Below, in pieces: positions 1 through 24,879 of a DNA stretch of 64,000 nt. The notes under the pieces were generated by a model. It saw only the letters and a list, made by a program, of their open reading frames with translations. It was not told where the DNA came from and made no database searches. A program made the position numbers and the translations under genes. Within the stretch, counting starts at the first letter, position 1. The number at the start of each line of letters is the position of its first letter. Origin of the DNA: Theristus sp. LFF4_11 (Eukaryota; Nematoda; Chromadorea; Monhysterida; Xyalidae); the NCBI GenBank assembly GCA_030248135.1, contig JASANC010002348.1, positions 1-64,000 on the forward strand. The letters are read 5' to 3'.

Positions 1-602
1 ACAACAAACGCGGCGCAAAAATATAACTCTTATGTACTTGTATCCGTGTGTACCACATCAGAGACTTGAAAAGCGTTGTCGAGCCAAGTCTTTCACTGCT
101 TACACAAGGCCATATTCCTCCTTTTATATGCATCTCCCGCATTTTTAGATAATAATTACAATGCCATAAAATAAAAAAGCATCATAAATTCTGAAGGGCA
201 AATGGGAAAACTGCATTTTGGACACGTTTGCCCATAAATGCAATATTTACAGTACACACCAGGAAACATGGAACTAATAAAAACGGCTAACTAAAATCCC
301 GTGTTATGACATGATAAACGAGTTTTAGTAATCGTTTTAGTCGTTGTTTCAGTCGCACTGCTTCATCGATGTAATGTAACACATGTAACGCTTCCATGTA
401 ACACATGTCCATCCGCCATTAAAAAAAACATATGTACTTTTTTAAGAATCGTAAATTAGTGGCCATATGAGTTTTCCGCTTCTCATCTCAATATTTTTAA
501 AAGTTTCATTATCAGATTGCGCTATTGACCAATTAGATTTATTTTGATTCCGAGCTCCAGCGTAAAAAACACCATTATGCCCGTTTAACTGCGAGTCTTC
601 CA
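1..602. other. 5' flank of the DEG/ENaC gene
   Basis: No coding region, RNA gene or repeat family was recognised. The stretch is A/T-rich and lies directly upstream of the first ATG used for the channel gene, so it should contain its promoter or 5' UTR. A short imperfect duplication of a TGTAACACATGT-type motif is present near 375-410. No convincing TATA box was found. Confidence 0.4.
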
Positions 603-10020
<9,418 letters not shown>

Positions 10021-10779
10021 AATATTGCGGTCGCTGAAAAAACGCTGGATTGGCTGCGTTTGAAATCACACATTGAAAAGTAACGGTGAACAGAACACTT
10101 TTTCCAATAGATAAAGCGTATTTTAATCTAAAAAGTTTCGGTTGACCATCGGGTGAAGCAGATGCAGGAAACAATGCACTGCAATATGTATAAACCAGAT
10201 TTGAATTGAAAGCACTGTGTTCCTGTTCCGTTCACTACGTTTCAGCCGAATTCAGTGGTTTTCAGTTTGATGATTATGAATGTTGTACAGTATAAACGCA
10301 TTTGTTCGTGTTGTGTCGTGCGAGTTGACGTATTTTTTCTTGTGTTGGCTGTTTCCATCAACAAAAGTTTTGCACAAAAATAATACAGCGATAACAAGGT
10401 TTGACAAAACAAATCACGAGAAATAAAGTTATGAATTGATATAAAGTGTAAAAAACAGAACACAACGCCTCAAATAAACGTTACAATAAACATCGTTTCA
10501 GTTCAGCGCACAAATAAAGTTCGCATCACTTGCCATGTCCATTTTTCTACAGACAACAGAAAACGCAGCAGACAAACGTTTGAAAACAATTGAAATTTTA
10601 AAAATACGGTATGTAAAAATGTATGTACGAAAAAATACTGGAACGACAGTCCAAATGTTTTAAATTGCACTCCAAAAAACACAAGTTCTGTCTGACTATC
10701 GATTTCCACGTTCCATTTTTTAGAAGAAAATCGGATGCACTTTCGAAAATCATCCAAAACTTAGCCGTGCTGAAAATCA
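10021..10779. other. Convergent 3' UTR region with several AATAAA signals
   Basis: Gene-free space between the stops of the channel (+) and kelch (-) genes. AATAAA occurs on the plus strand at 10422, 10473 and 10485 and again near 10513; any of these could end the channel mRNA. No minus-strand AATAAA was seen for the kelch gene. Confidence 0.45.
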
Positions 10780-12471
10780 TCACGGCAGCACACAGCTGGC
10801 ATATCCAGCCGAATACGCATACAGCGGCAGACTCAGCAGACTGGTGGTGTTCTTGCGCAAGTCGTACTCCTCGACCACATTCATGAACGCCTGCTGGCCG
10901 CTCGGGCAGTAGTACGACTTCGTCTCGTGACAACGCCCGCCAAACACCAGCACTCGTTCCGAGTCGTACGTCAGCATGCCAAAGTCGAGGCGCGCGTACG
11001 TCAGCGAGGCCATCGGTCGCCATTCGTCCTTCTCGACGTCGTACAGTTCACAGCGTTTCCAGTCGTCCAGATCGCCGCAGACGAGTATCTGCTTTCGATC
11101 GGGCAATGCCGCTGCGCCGAACGTGTTCTGGTGCGTGTACATAGAGTCGGCCAGCCGGTGCCAAGAGTCGTTGCGCGAGTTGTAGCGATATACAGCGTTA
11201 CCGTGTGTCGTCGCGAGACCGCCGATAATGTACCTACACGAAGCCTTAAGGGCATTCATGAACCAGTGTTTAGTGACCGCGTGTAGCTATGCGTTAACGG
11301 AGCTACGCGTAACCAAATACTGCTTCATGAATGCCGCTTTACAGTACTCATCCAATTCGCAAGTCACCACTGTTCGGTTTCTCAGTTGCCCTATTCCGAA
11401 TTTCTACACTGGCACATGTCAGAGGAACAACAACCAACAAGCTTCCCGTTCACAAATTTGCCGAAATCGCAACGCGCATACAGTCGAACTCTAAATTATA
11501 GGGAATCAGCGTCGTCGTCGTTGGTGATCACGTGATGCATGCTTTCTGTGCAGAAATTGCTGTGCGGGCGGAGTCTGTTTTGCACAGAAAGCTAGCATCA
11601 CGTGATCACCAAACAACCAATCAGCTAATTCTCTATAATGCTTCAGAAGTTCACCAATCCTGAAACGCACATCTGATCGCCAATGGTGACCGCCTTCTGC
11701 TCGGCCACACCCACGGGCATCGGCTCGATCGGCCGCCAGTTGTAGCCGGTCGGATCGAAGCGTTCACAGTGCGACAGCAGTTCGAGTCCGTTTCCGTAGC
11801 CGCCGCAGACGTACAGGCGCCCGTCGATGCAGGCGGCGCTGTGCAGCGATCGTTTCTTGTCGAGCGGCTGGAAGAACGTGACGTTGTTGTAGCGCGGGTC
11901 GTAGACTTGCGCCGTGTCGGTCGGCTTGTGCAGGTCCCACGAGCCGCCGGTGACGTAGACACGGCCGGCGCACGCCGTCACCGTGTAGTACGGGAACACG
12001 CGAATGCCTGAGCGTTGTTTGTGAGAGTGCGAAACGTGGAACTGCATTGTTGTATTCGGGCGTGTGCACGGCATCGAGTTACACTGGTGGGTGTGAAAGG
12101 TTTGTGCGGAGAACTGATACGTGCTGATATGCCAATAGCACTTGAATGCAAGCTACATTAACTAATAGAGAATGAAGAAACTTGACAAAAAAGTTTTCTT
12201 TTAAATCAAAGCCAGTTGTTTTTACCAAACTTCTATAAGCGTAAAACACGTTTGACACGTTATTCTAACAAAACAGTGTATCGCACATACCAAAATTGTC
12301 GTCAGTTGTCGAGACGACGCCATTTGGCGGTGGCGCGTACGTCTGGCCACCGCGGTCTGTCAAGCGCATCTCTTGTGTCACTTGCAGAATCATGATCGGC
12401 CTCTGATGCGCATTCGCAAACGTCAGCAAAAGTGTGCCCAATAGGCATTTCTGGCATAGTTTGTCCGTCAT
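10780..12471 (-). CDS. Kelch-repeat protein with an N-terminal signal peptide, 3 exons, 323 aa
   Basis: Exons on the minus strand are 12471-12291, 12007-11671 and 11233-10780. The phases are 1 and 2, and the total is 972 nt ending in TGA. The start gives a hydrophobic leader (LLGTLLLTFANA then HQ), which predicts secretion or an ER-lumen location. After about 60 residues the protein is a string of four to five kelch blades: VYVTGGSWD, LYVCGGYGNG, MYIIGGLATTHG, ILVCGDLDDW and VLVFGGRCHE. Each GG pair is followed by the usual Tyr (YDPRYN, FDPTGYNW, YNSRNDSW, YDVEKDEW) and Trp. These form a beta-propeller, normally a protein-interaction fold. No BTB or BACK domain precedes the blades, unlike KLHL ubiquitin-ligase adaptors, so that role is unlikely. 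A palindromic MITE sits 12 bp from the last 3' splice site. The exact start could lie further upstream if another exon exists. Confidence 0.85.
11246..11341. mobile_element. Palindromic MITE (CATTCATGAA family), copy 4
   Basis: Arms GGGCATTCATGAACCAGTGTT and AAATACTGCTTCATGAATGCC with a GTAGCTATGCG / GGAGCTACGCG inner stem form a ~95 bp hairpin in intron 2 of the kelch gene, next to its 3' splice site. Confidence 0.75.
11481..11640. mobile_element. Tc1/mariner-type MITE (CAGTCGAACTC family) with inner palindrome
   Basis: The left end follows a TA: CAGTCGAACTCTAAATTATAG. The right end keeps AGCTAATTCTCTATAAT but the outermost bases are lost. Inside is a nearly perfect inverted repeat, TTGGTGATCACGTGATGCAT...AGCATCACGTGATCACCAA. 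It is related to 858-1004. It lies in intron 2 of the kelch gene. Confidence 0.6.
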
Positions 12472-13320
12472 TTTTTGGAAGTTTGCAATTGAACAACGGC
12501 GCGATTGTGCTGTTTGGTTTTATTGCTGAAAAATTGATGAAGAGAGACCAATCGAAGCAGGTTTTTTTAAAACTCGTTCCAATGCCAAAGTTTCAAAAAG
12601 ACATAAACTCCAGACATGGCCATCAAAATGGTGAAAAGTGAACTTGAGAAACAAAAACTTCAGACAGCCGACCGCAAATATCTGAAATCAAAGACACCGT
12701 TTTCCAAAAGATAGCCAGTAAAGATGATAGTAATCAAACGCAGTTCGTTCACTGTGCCTGGTGTGGCCCTTTCATAAAAGGTGTTGTCACATTAAAAAAT
12801 GTACCGCCATGGACGGAAATTGCTGTTTTTCAGATTAGTCACGCGATTTCAATTGATAAGAAACATTTGACAAACATCCACTTTTTGTACACCACCACGG
12901 CTTTGATTTCTCAACATTTTTTCTCCGTTGTCTATCTTTGTTCTTTCGTTGTCTTTACACTTATTTGATGCGAATTACCAATATTTTAATAACGTGTGAA
13001 AATGGTTGCTTTGACCGATTTTTTATCGTTTTCAAGTGCTTGTGCACATGTGGGTTTTGTTGTTGCTAAATGAGCGCATTATTTTTTACAAGATTTGGGC
13101 GTGGCAACCGATGATGACTTTGGTTTTTTGGTGAACTCAGGTTTTTTAAAACATAAACAAAACTTTGAACAATGTTTACTGAAAAGCGTGTGGGTTGACG
13201 CGTTGGTATTTCCTCTTGTTTTTTTTTGATTGCGGGTGGCAAAAAAATTGTTATTACATTACAACAATTATTTTAGATTTTTCGACAAGTGAACTGTTAG
13301 ATTTTCATTTTTCACTGCTA
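12472..13320. other. Upstream flank of the kelch gene
   Basis: No gene recognised. The segment from about 12890 to 13320 (CTTTGATTTCT, TTTTCTCCGTTGTCT, CAATT..TTAGATTTTTCGACAAG) is repeated in diverged form at about 15785-15910, so it is probably part of a dispersed element. Confidence 0.4.
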
Positions 13321-13748
13321 TACCGTATTACCTCTAATAAACCCCCATGTGGGTTTATTTCTTCAGCGACTTCTGGGGGTGGGGTTTATTTTGGGGGGGG
13401 TTTATTTGGAAACCATTTTTAGGGGTGGGCAAAATGGCAAAAATACCTTCCATGGCAGGAAGGAAGTCGCAGAAACTTCTACTCTACATAGAAATTTCCT
13501 TTTACAACAGCCTTTTGTAATGAAATTACCATTAACTCATCCATTTGGGGCCTTTGGTAGCACAATTTCATCATTTTCACTGCATCCAGCCACTGAATTC
13601 GCTGGGTATGTGTTTCAAACAGGTTTCCAATAATCCCCCATGGGGGATTATTTTGGGGGGGGATTATTTGGAAACTTGTCGAGGGGGTGGGGGTTTATTT
13701 TGGGGGGGGGGTTTAATTTGGGGGGGGGTTAATAGAGGTAATACGGTA
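13321..13748. mobile_element. G-run-rich terminal-inverted-repeat element
   Basis: It begins TACCGTATTACCTCTAATAA and ends with the complement, TTAATAGAGGTAATACGGTA. The interior carries two sets of TGGGGGTGGGGTTTATTTT and GGGGGGGG tracts in direct orientation around a G-poor centre. No reading frame resembles a transposase. The G runs could form quadruplexes on the plus strand. Confidence 0.65.
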
Positions 13749-13927
13749 CATACACTGTATGTACGGTAAAAGTGCATAGTGTCCAACGGGCGTAGTGGCC
13801 ATAAAAATGAGCAGTGAGAGAAGTGAGCAGGCATGAACCAAACGGCAAACACACGTTATCATAATGTTTACATCTGTTGCTGATGTTTCGCATGCCATTC
13901 AAAGCAACGCGTACTATGGTGTGTATA

Positions 13928-14078
13928 CAGTCCATCTGGAAAATATATGCAACATGACGTAAACATGACGTAATGACCAACCAATCAGCGCTGAGAACAC
14001 CTCATGATTAACCAATCAGCGCTGAGAGTTGCTATGACCAACCAATCAGGTAGTTGCATATATTAGCGAGATTGACTG
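13928..14078. mobile_element. Short MITE with TA target duplication and repeated CCAATCAGCGCTGAG
   Basis: TA-flanked. The left end CAGTCCATCTGGAAAATATATG is an inverted match of the right end CATATATTAGCGAGATTGACTG. Three internal copies of AACCAATCAG give CCAAT-box-like motifs. Confidence 0.6.
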
Positions 14079-14147
14079 TATAAATAACAGGGCGTGTGTT
14101 ACTTTTATTTTTGTGCTGCAGTTCCAAAAACCAAAAATATTTGCTTG

Positions 14148-14942
14148 CAGTCGAACTCAATAAAATGTGGAATCAGCTGATTGGTCGGCCGAGGGGAGGC
14201 TGCTCACACTCCGCACCCTTCTTTTTTCGTGGATCTGGATTCTATTGAAACGTGTTTCTTTTGAATGAGTGTGAATTTCCAGCACCCTTTTCATGTTAAA
14301 AATAAACTCAAAGGGTTGGAGAACTGCGAAATTCAGATTTTTTTATTCAACATCTCAAAATGCATTTTTTATTGACGACGATGAGACGACGTCGTCGCTT
14401 AATTTTTGCGTGTGAATTGAAAGACAAAAGCCTGAAATGAGTGCGCTGTGTTGCTAACTGAAGGGGGTTTCATTCCTAGCTGACCGATCGACATGCGTCC
14501 GCAATTAAAAAAATGCGTTCCGACTTCGCGGACGACGACGACACGACGACGACTTTGCTTTCATCTATCATTTTCACCGTTTTCAAGTTGTTTTTGGTAA
14601 GTTGATGTGTTCATTTACTTGGTGCACGCAGCAAACCATGCACAGCGCACTCCTTTCAGGTTTTGTCTTTCAGTTCACACGCAAAAATTAAGCGACGACG
14701 TCGTCGTCGTCATCAAACAAAAAATACATTTTGAGCTTTTGATTTAAAAAAAATCTGAATTTTGCAGTCTCTAACATTTTCAGTTTATTTTTAACGTGAA
14801 AAGGGTGCTGGAAATTCACACTCATTCAAAAAAAAACGCGTTTCAATAGAATCCAGATCCACGAAAAAGAAGGGTGCGGAGTGTGAGCAGCCTCCCCTCG
14901 GCCGACCAATCAGCTGATTCCACATTTTATTGAGTTCGACTG
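14148..14942 (+). mobile_element. Large foldback element A (~795 bp)
   Basis: The ends CAGTCGAACTCAATAAAATG and its exact complement delimit two arms of roughly 300 bp that are inverted copies of each other. Each arm has the order GGAATCAGCTGATTGG, CTGCTCACACTCCGCACC, CGTGGATCTGGATTCTATTG, then GAC/GTC runs. An asymmetric ~190 bp core separates the arms and sets the orientation (GGGGGTTTCATTCC first). The target TA is mutated to TG/CA. Confidence 0.8.
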
Positions 14943-16512
14943 CATGTGCACAGTAATAACGCAACAATTACCCATCCAACACGCGCGATATGCAGTGGGC
15001 GCATAGGGGTTTTCAAACTTTTGCTCGCCACTGTACATGTATAGTGGTCAATACAGGGTTTCAAATAATGCTGTTACAGGGTGATCCAGAAGTTATATTT
15101 TTGAACTTTTTTGGTTATTTCTGGCATATTCAAGTGACAAACTGTTGCTTGTATGTGTTGCAAATCATTTCATGTTTATTGAGCAGCTTTTGTGATCAGC
15201 AACAAATGCAAATTGCATCCGACCAATCAACGCGACAGCAACCACGCACCGCAACACATGTCATCAGTTCGAGGTTTGAGCTAGGTTCGGCGAAAGAACT
15301 GCTTGGCCATGCCGGTGTTCCATGAGGCGGCGGCGGCAGTGTCCCGTGTCCTTTGACGGATTTGCAACAACAAGTTTTTTCTGGTCAAGCGTTTGCCACA
15401 ACATTTTTAAAATCTGTTTATGGTTCGACAAAAATAAAAACATTCAAGCGAATCAAATCCCACAAAGTCCATTCACGCGTTTTTCTCCACCCAGGCTCGC
15501 TACACGACGTATTTGAAGCGATGCACTTACCGACGAGTAACGTGCACATATTTTTTTTGTATTGTCATGGTCATCAAAGACGTTGGTCTAAGTGAAGTTA
15601 GCACGCGTTCACACTGCGTGTGGCTGCGCGAATCAATTTTTGTAGACACACAATAGCCAAGTTTACAAAATGCTGCTTTCTGATTGGCTGTATCAATGCG
15701 CTTGGCTGGTGATAAAGAGCCACAGAGTGTGTGTGTGCAAATCAACAAATGACCTTCTTCACACAACAAATGACTTTGCACACTACCGCCGCTTTGATTT
15801 CTAAACTCTTTTTTCTCCGTTGTCTGTTATTATAAGTTGTCTAAGTTACAACAATTTTAGATTTTTCGACAAGCGAACTGTTAGATTTTTATTTTTTTCA
15901 CTGTTATACTGTTTCACTGTTTCACATGACACGTGTGTCGTTCCTCAACTTACAATATAATACCGTAACGTCTTGCATATAAGGTTCCTTCCACTTATAA
16001 CACCCCCGCCCAAAAGTGGACGGAGTGTCACACGGCGAGAAACCAAAAAAATCCAATTTTTGACTTGGTCGAAATCCCACCCCGTTTTTAAGACCCGGAA
16101 TTCCTAATCTTCGCTTTATAGGGCCTCCTCCCACACCCACTTATCATGCGGATGCGCGAGCGAGCGAAGCGAGCGGACAGCGCATCACGCATTATATGGC
16201 TGAATATGGACCTGCGCGCGTTTTCAAAATTTAGTCGCTGTCCTGCAGCAACGAACATACATGCTGCAAACTTGATACTGTGCAGACGAAGAGACCTGCC
16301 AAAGTTGCAAACTGTGCCGAAGAAAAATTTCCGCCAGACTTCTTTACGTACGTTCTAGACGCGAATTACCTATTCTGAAATCTTGGTTACTTATTCTTCT
16401 GTCTCCTTTTTTTTTCAGCTATGTCATCAAGATGTGTTACCCCTTTCAATTTTTACCTGCGACATATTTGACAGTCAAACAAAAATGTTTCCTGGGGCCC
16501 ATCATCAACTTT
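14943..16512. other. Intergenic stretch within the transposon cluster
   Basis: No supported gene. It contains a diverged second copy of the 12890-13320 segment near 15785-15910. All open frames are short and look like chance. Confidence 0.35.
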
Positions 16513-17136
16513 AGAGACTGAAAAATTCAGATTTTTTTTAAATCAATAGCTCAAAATGTATTTTTTGTTTGATGACGACGACGACGTCGTCGCTTAATTT
16601 TTGCGTGTGAACTAAAAGACAAAAACCTGAAAGGAGTGCGCTGTGCATGGTTTGCTGCGTGCACCAAGTAAATGAACACAGCAGCTTACCAAAAACAACT
16701 TGAAAACGGTAAAAATGAAAGATGAAAGCAAAGTCGTCGTCGTCCGCAAAGTCGGAACGCATTTTTAATTGCGGACGCATGTCGATCGGTCAGCTAGGAA
16801 TGAAACCCCCTTCAGCTGGCTACACAGCGCACTCATTTCAGGCTTTTGTCTTTCAGTTCACACGCAAAAATTAAGCGACGACGTCGTCGTCGTCGTCGTC
16901 GTCGTCGTCAATAAAAAATGCATTTTCAGCTGTTGATTTAAAAAAAATTTGAATTTTGCAGTCTCTAACATTTTCAGCTTATTTTTAGCGTGAAAAGGGT
17001 GCTGGAAATTCACACTCATTCAAAAGAAACACGTTTCAATAGAATCCATATCCACGAAAAAAGAAAGGTGCGGAGTGTGAGCAGCTTCCCCTCGGCCGAC
17101 CAATCAGCTGATTCCACATTTTATTGAGTTCGACTG
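16513..17136 (-). mobile_element. Foldback element B, left end missing
   Basis: Same family as A, with the core in the reverse orientation (AAAGTCGTCGTCGTCCGC before GAAACCCCCTTCAGC). The right terminus CGACTG|TA is intact. The outer ~150 bp of the left arm is absent and the element starts abruptly near GAGACTGAAAAATTC. The right arm contains a (GTC)9-type run. Confidence 0.75.
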
Positions 17137-17200
17137 TATGTTTATCTGAATTTACATCTTTTTGTGAACTCTGTATTCTTTATTTGAAATTTGTTATTTA

Positions 17201-17984
17201 CAGTCGAACTCACTAAAATGTGGAATCAGCTGATTGGTCGACCGAGCGGAGGCTGCTCACACTCCGCACCGTTCTTTTTTCGTGGATTTGGATTTTATTG
17301 AAACGTGTTTTTATGAATTTCCAGCACCCTTTTTGTGCTAAAAATAAACTCAAAGGTTAGAGACCGCGAAATTTAGAAAATTTTTATTCCACAGCTCAAC
17401 TCAAAATGTATTTTTTGTTTAATGACGACGACGACGTCGTCGCTTCATTTTTCCGTGTGGACTGGAAAATAAAAGCTTGAAAGGAGTGAGCTGTGCATGG
17501 TTTGCTGCGTGCACCAAGTAAATGAACACAGCAGCTTACCAAAAACAACTTGAAAACGAAAAAAATGAAAAATGAAAGCAAAGTCGTCGTCGTGTCGTCG
17601 TCGTCCGCGAAGTCAAAACGCATTTTTTTTAAATTGCGGACGCATGTCGATCGGTCAGCTAGGAATGAAACCCCCTTCAGCTGGCTACACAGCGCACTCA
17701 TTTCAGGCTTTTGTCTTTCAGTTCACACGTAAAAATTAAGCGACGACGTCGTCGTCGTCAGTAAAAAATGCATTTTGAGCCGTTGAATAAAAAAATTGAA
17801 TTTCGCAGTTCTCCAACCCTTTGAGTTCATTTTTAGCATGAAAACGGTGGTGGAAATTCACACTCATTGAAAAGAAACACGTTTCAATAAAATCCAAATC
17901 CACGAAAAAAGAACGGTGCGGAGTGTGAGCAGCCTCCGCTCGGTCGACCAATCAGCTGATTCCACATATTAGTGAGTTCGAATG
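17201..17984 (-). mobile_element. Foldback element C (~784 bp), TA-flanked
   Basis: Complete copy bounded by TA on both sides, with ends CAGTCGAACTCACTAAAATG and the complement (one change, CGAATG). The arms carry GACGACGACGACGTCGTCGC. The core is in the same orientation as B and opposite to A and D. Confidence 0.8.
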
Positions 17985-18429
17985 TATGACGAATAAATTA
18001 ACCGTATTTAGCGGAACATATTGGTTGAAATTCTCATGTTTTCGTGGCTAACGGGGGTACAATTCCGGCCCGCTAATTCCGACCTGTGGCCAGTTCTTTA
18101 AAAATTGAACAGTTGAATAGTTGAACATTTTTATTCACTTTTTCATTGTTCAGCGAAAAAATGAAAATGAAAAAATTGTGTTTATGAGCTCAAAAACATG
18201 TTTTACAAAAAATAGCAAAATTTTTCAAAAAAAGTAATTTTGCAAAGCTTACCACGGAAAATAGGAAAAAGTCCCTTTATGTAGTGTACGTGTACGTGAA
18301 AGAGCTCCGCGAGATCTTCAAAACGCACACTATTTCAAGCCATAGCTCGTTTGCACAAATGTTGGAAATGCTGGTTGAAAATGGTATACTTTGCGACAAA
18401 AGGGAAAAAATCTTGGGTTTTTTGACTTA

Positions 18430-19221
18430 CAGTCGAACTCAATAAAATGTGGAATCAGCTGATTGGTCGGCCGAGGGGAGGCTGCTCACACTCCGCACCC
18501 ATCTTTTTTCGTGGATCTGGATTCTATTGAATCGTGTTTCTTTTGAATGAGTGTGAATTTCCAGCACCCTTTTCATACTAAAAATAAACTCAAAGGGTTG
18601 GAGAACTGCGAAATTCAATGTTTTTTTTATTCAACAGCTCAAAATGCATTTTTCACTGACGACGACGACGACGACGTCGTCGCTTAATTTTTACGTGTGA
18701 ACTGAAAGACAAAAGTCTGAAATGAGTGCGCTGTCTAGCCAGCTGAAGGGGGTTTCATTCCTAGCTGACCGATCGACATGCGTCCGCAATTTAAAAAAAA
18801 TGCGTTCCGACTTCGCGGACGACGACGACACGACGACGACTTTGCTTTCATTTTTCATTTTCACCATTTTAAAGTTGTTTTTGGTAAGCTGCTGTGTTCA
18901 TTTACTTGGTGCACGCAGCAAACCATGCATAGCGCACTCCTTTTAGGCTTTTATTTTTCAGTCCACACGCAAAAATTAAGCGACGACGTCGTCGTCGTCA
19001 TTAAACAAAAAATACATTTTGAGTTGAGCTGTGGAATTAAATTTTCTAAATTTCGCGTTTTCTAACCTTTGAGTTTATTTTTAGCACAAAAAGGTTGCTG
19101 GAAATTCATAAAAACACGTTTCAAAAAAATCGAAATCCACGAAAAAAGAACGGTGCGGAGTGTGAGCAGCCTCCGCTCGGTCGACCAATCAGCTGATTCC
19201 ACATTTTAGTGAGTTCGACTG
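18430..19221 (+). mobile_element. Foldback element D (~792 bp), TA-flanked
   Basis: Complete copy bounded by TA, with ends CAGTCGAACTCAATAAAATG and CATTTTAGTGAGTTCGACTG. The core is in the A orientation. The two arms differ from each other more than the same arm differs between elements: the right arm matches element C's left arm, down to the CTCGGTCGACC variant. This implies recombination or conversion between copies. Confidence 0.8.
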
Positions 19222-20914
19222 TATAAGCCCTGAAAGTGCTGCAAATAGGGGGAAATAGGGTATGGTTGCTAAGTGAAAGTGAAGCGCCTTGTTGAGTTTT
19301 ACAACCCCCCTACCCTCAGTTGGAATATAATTCCATGGCCCGGCACTTCCATACAAACCCCCCCCCCACTTTTTCGTGCAATCGGCGTTAAAAATTCGCA
19401 GAGTTTTGACCAATTTTAGTAGTTCGCACTTTCAATTTTTACCTTCGACAATTTCACAGTCCTTGCAAAAACGTGGCAAAGCCGCATGATTAAAAACTGA
19501 ATGCGCTGATTTTCACCCGAACATTGCGCAGATTGCACGAATCTGCAAAAACCCACTTATGTTGCTTTTGCTCATGTTTAATTTTATTTTCTGACACATT
19601 TTTCACAGAAACTTTGAACATAAAACCATGCAAAACACATGAAATTATTGTTAGTGGATGTGCGGTAAATGGATGTAACGATAAACAGAACTTCGAACTT
19701 TTGCAACGCATCTGTTGAAAGAGCACATTTATACTTCACTGGAACGGAATTGTGCAGTTTTGTTCATAACTTAGCAAAGAGCGATTGTTTTATATACACC
19801 ATTGTCACAACCAGAGTTTCAAAGTGTGAGTGAGTTTAAGCGGCAATTCTAAAAAGAGTTGCTGCTTAAAAGGAAAGTTGCTGCAACAAAATGGAAATTT
19901 TACCCGCACAGAAATGTCTAATAAACTTGCAAATACTAATTTGGTGTTTTACATTTTTTCAGGAGAAAACTAACATTTGAAAAATGCACTCAAAATTGAA
20001 ACTTCTATTATTGGGAACGTGGCTTTTGGAAAAGTGAGTAGAAAATTCGTATTTAAGGTGTTTTTGTTCATGAAACCTTCAGCACTAGTCCAAATCCGGT
20101 AGGTTTGCTCACAAAACATTGACAGCAGCTGAAAATTTTACATTGTATATCAAATCAACGAACAGTCATAAACAATGGTTTTTGTTTTGGTCAGCAACCG
20201 AACAAACTCGCAAATTTCATATGACGTTTGACAGAGATTAATAAAACCATCAGCGAATAGAAACTGAATATTGGCACTGAATAAGCTTTCAATATGTTTT
20301 GCTTTCATATGTACAATACTGCAATAATCCGTAAGGTTTCGTCTTTTTCATAATAAAAAAAACATAACATCACCATCGAACATATTTAAAATTTGGTCTG
20401 CTCGGAAATAAACAAATAATAATATTAAAAAATTGCAACTTAAAAAACTTAAAAATGCAAGCATAACTGCCTGCGCATTATGGCATGTGTGCATCCGAAA
20501 AATGTAATAATGCACTCAAGAAAAACTGTTTTGCACCAAAACAACAATAAAAGGATACTGAAAATGCACATTGTCAAACATAAAATTCAGTGATCAATTC
20601 ACAACTAAAAACCCAATTTTGCATGTGTATAAGAACAAGCAGTTCAAACAGGTCACAGTTATTTAGCCTATTTTTTCGAACACGACTCGCCGAAATGACG
20701 TCATTTGTCTCAAAAACGTCCGCCCGTTTGTCATGCCCAAAGCCAAAACACCAGTATTTGAGTTTGTGGCGTAGCTGTTTTTGCACTTGGGGCTTAGCCA
20801 AACCGAAAGTGCGAGCGCTGCTGTACTCGGACTTGACGTGATTGCTTTTGTGTGTGCACGTTTAACAAACTATACGAATTGCTGGTGTAACAGATCGCAC
20901 GCTGCAGTGCGCCG
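19222..20914. other. 3' flank of the FoxA gene
   Basis: No gene recognised. A fragment of the TGACGTCA MITE family lies at about 20671-20745 (CCGAAATGACGTCATTTG, then AACGTCCGCCCGTTTGTCA). No minus-strand AATAAA was spotted close to the FoxA stop. Confidence 0.35.

Positions 20915-24879
<3,965 letters not shown>

Noticed and set aside
14500..18950. Conserved short proteins with FADDDD motifs in several places at 14-19 kb
   Set aside because: They are translations of the core and arms of the foldback elements; the similarity comes from the repeat, not from genes.
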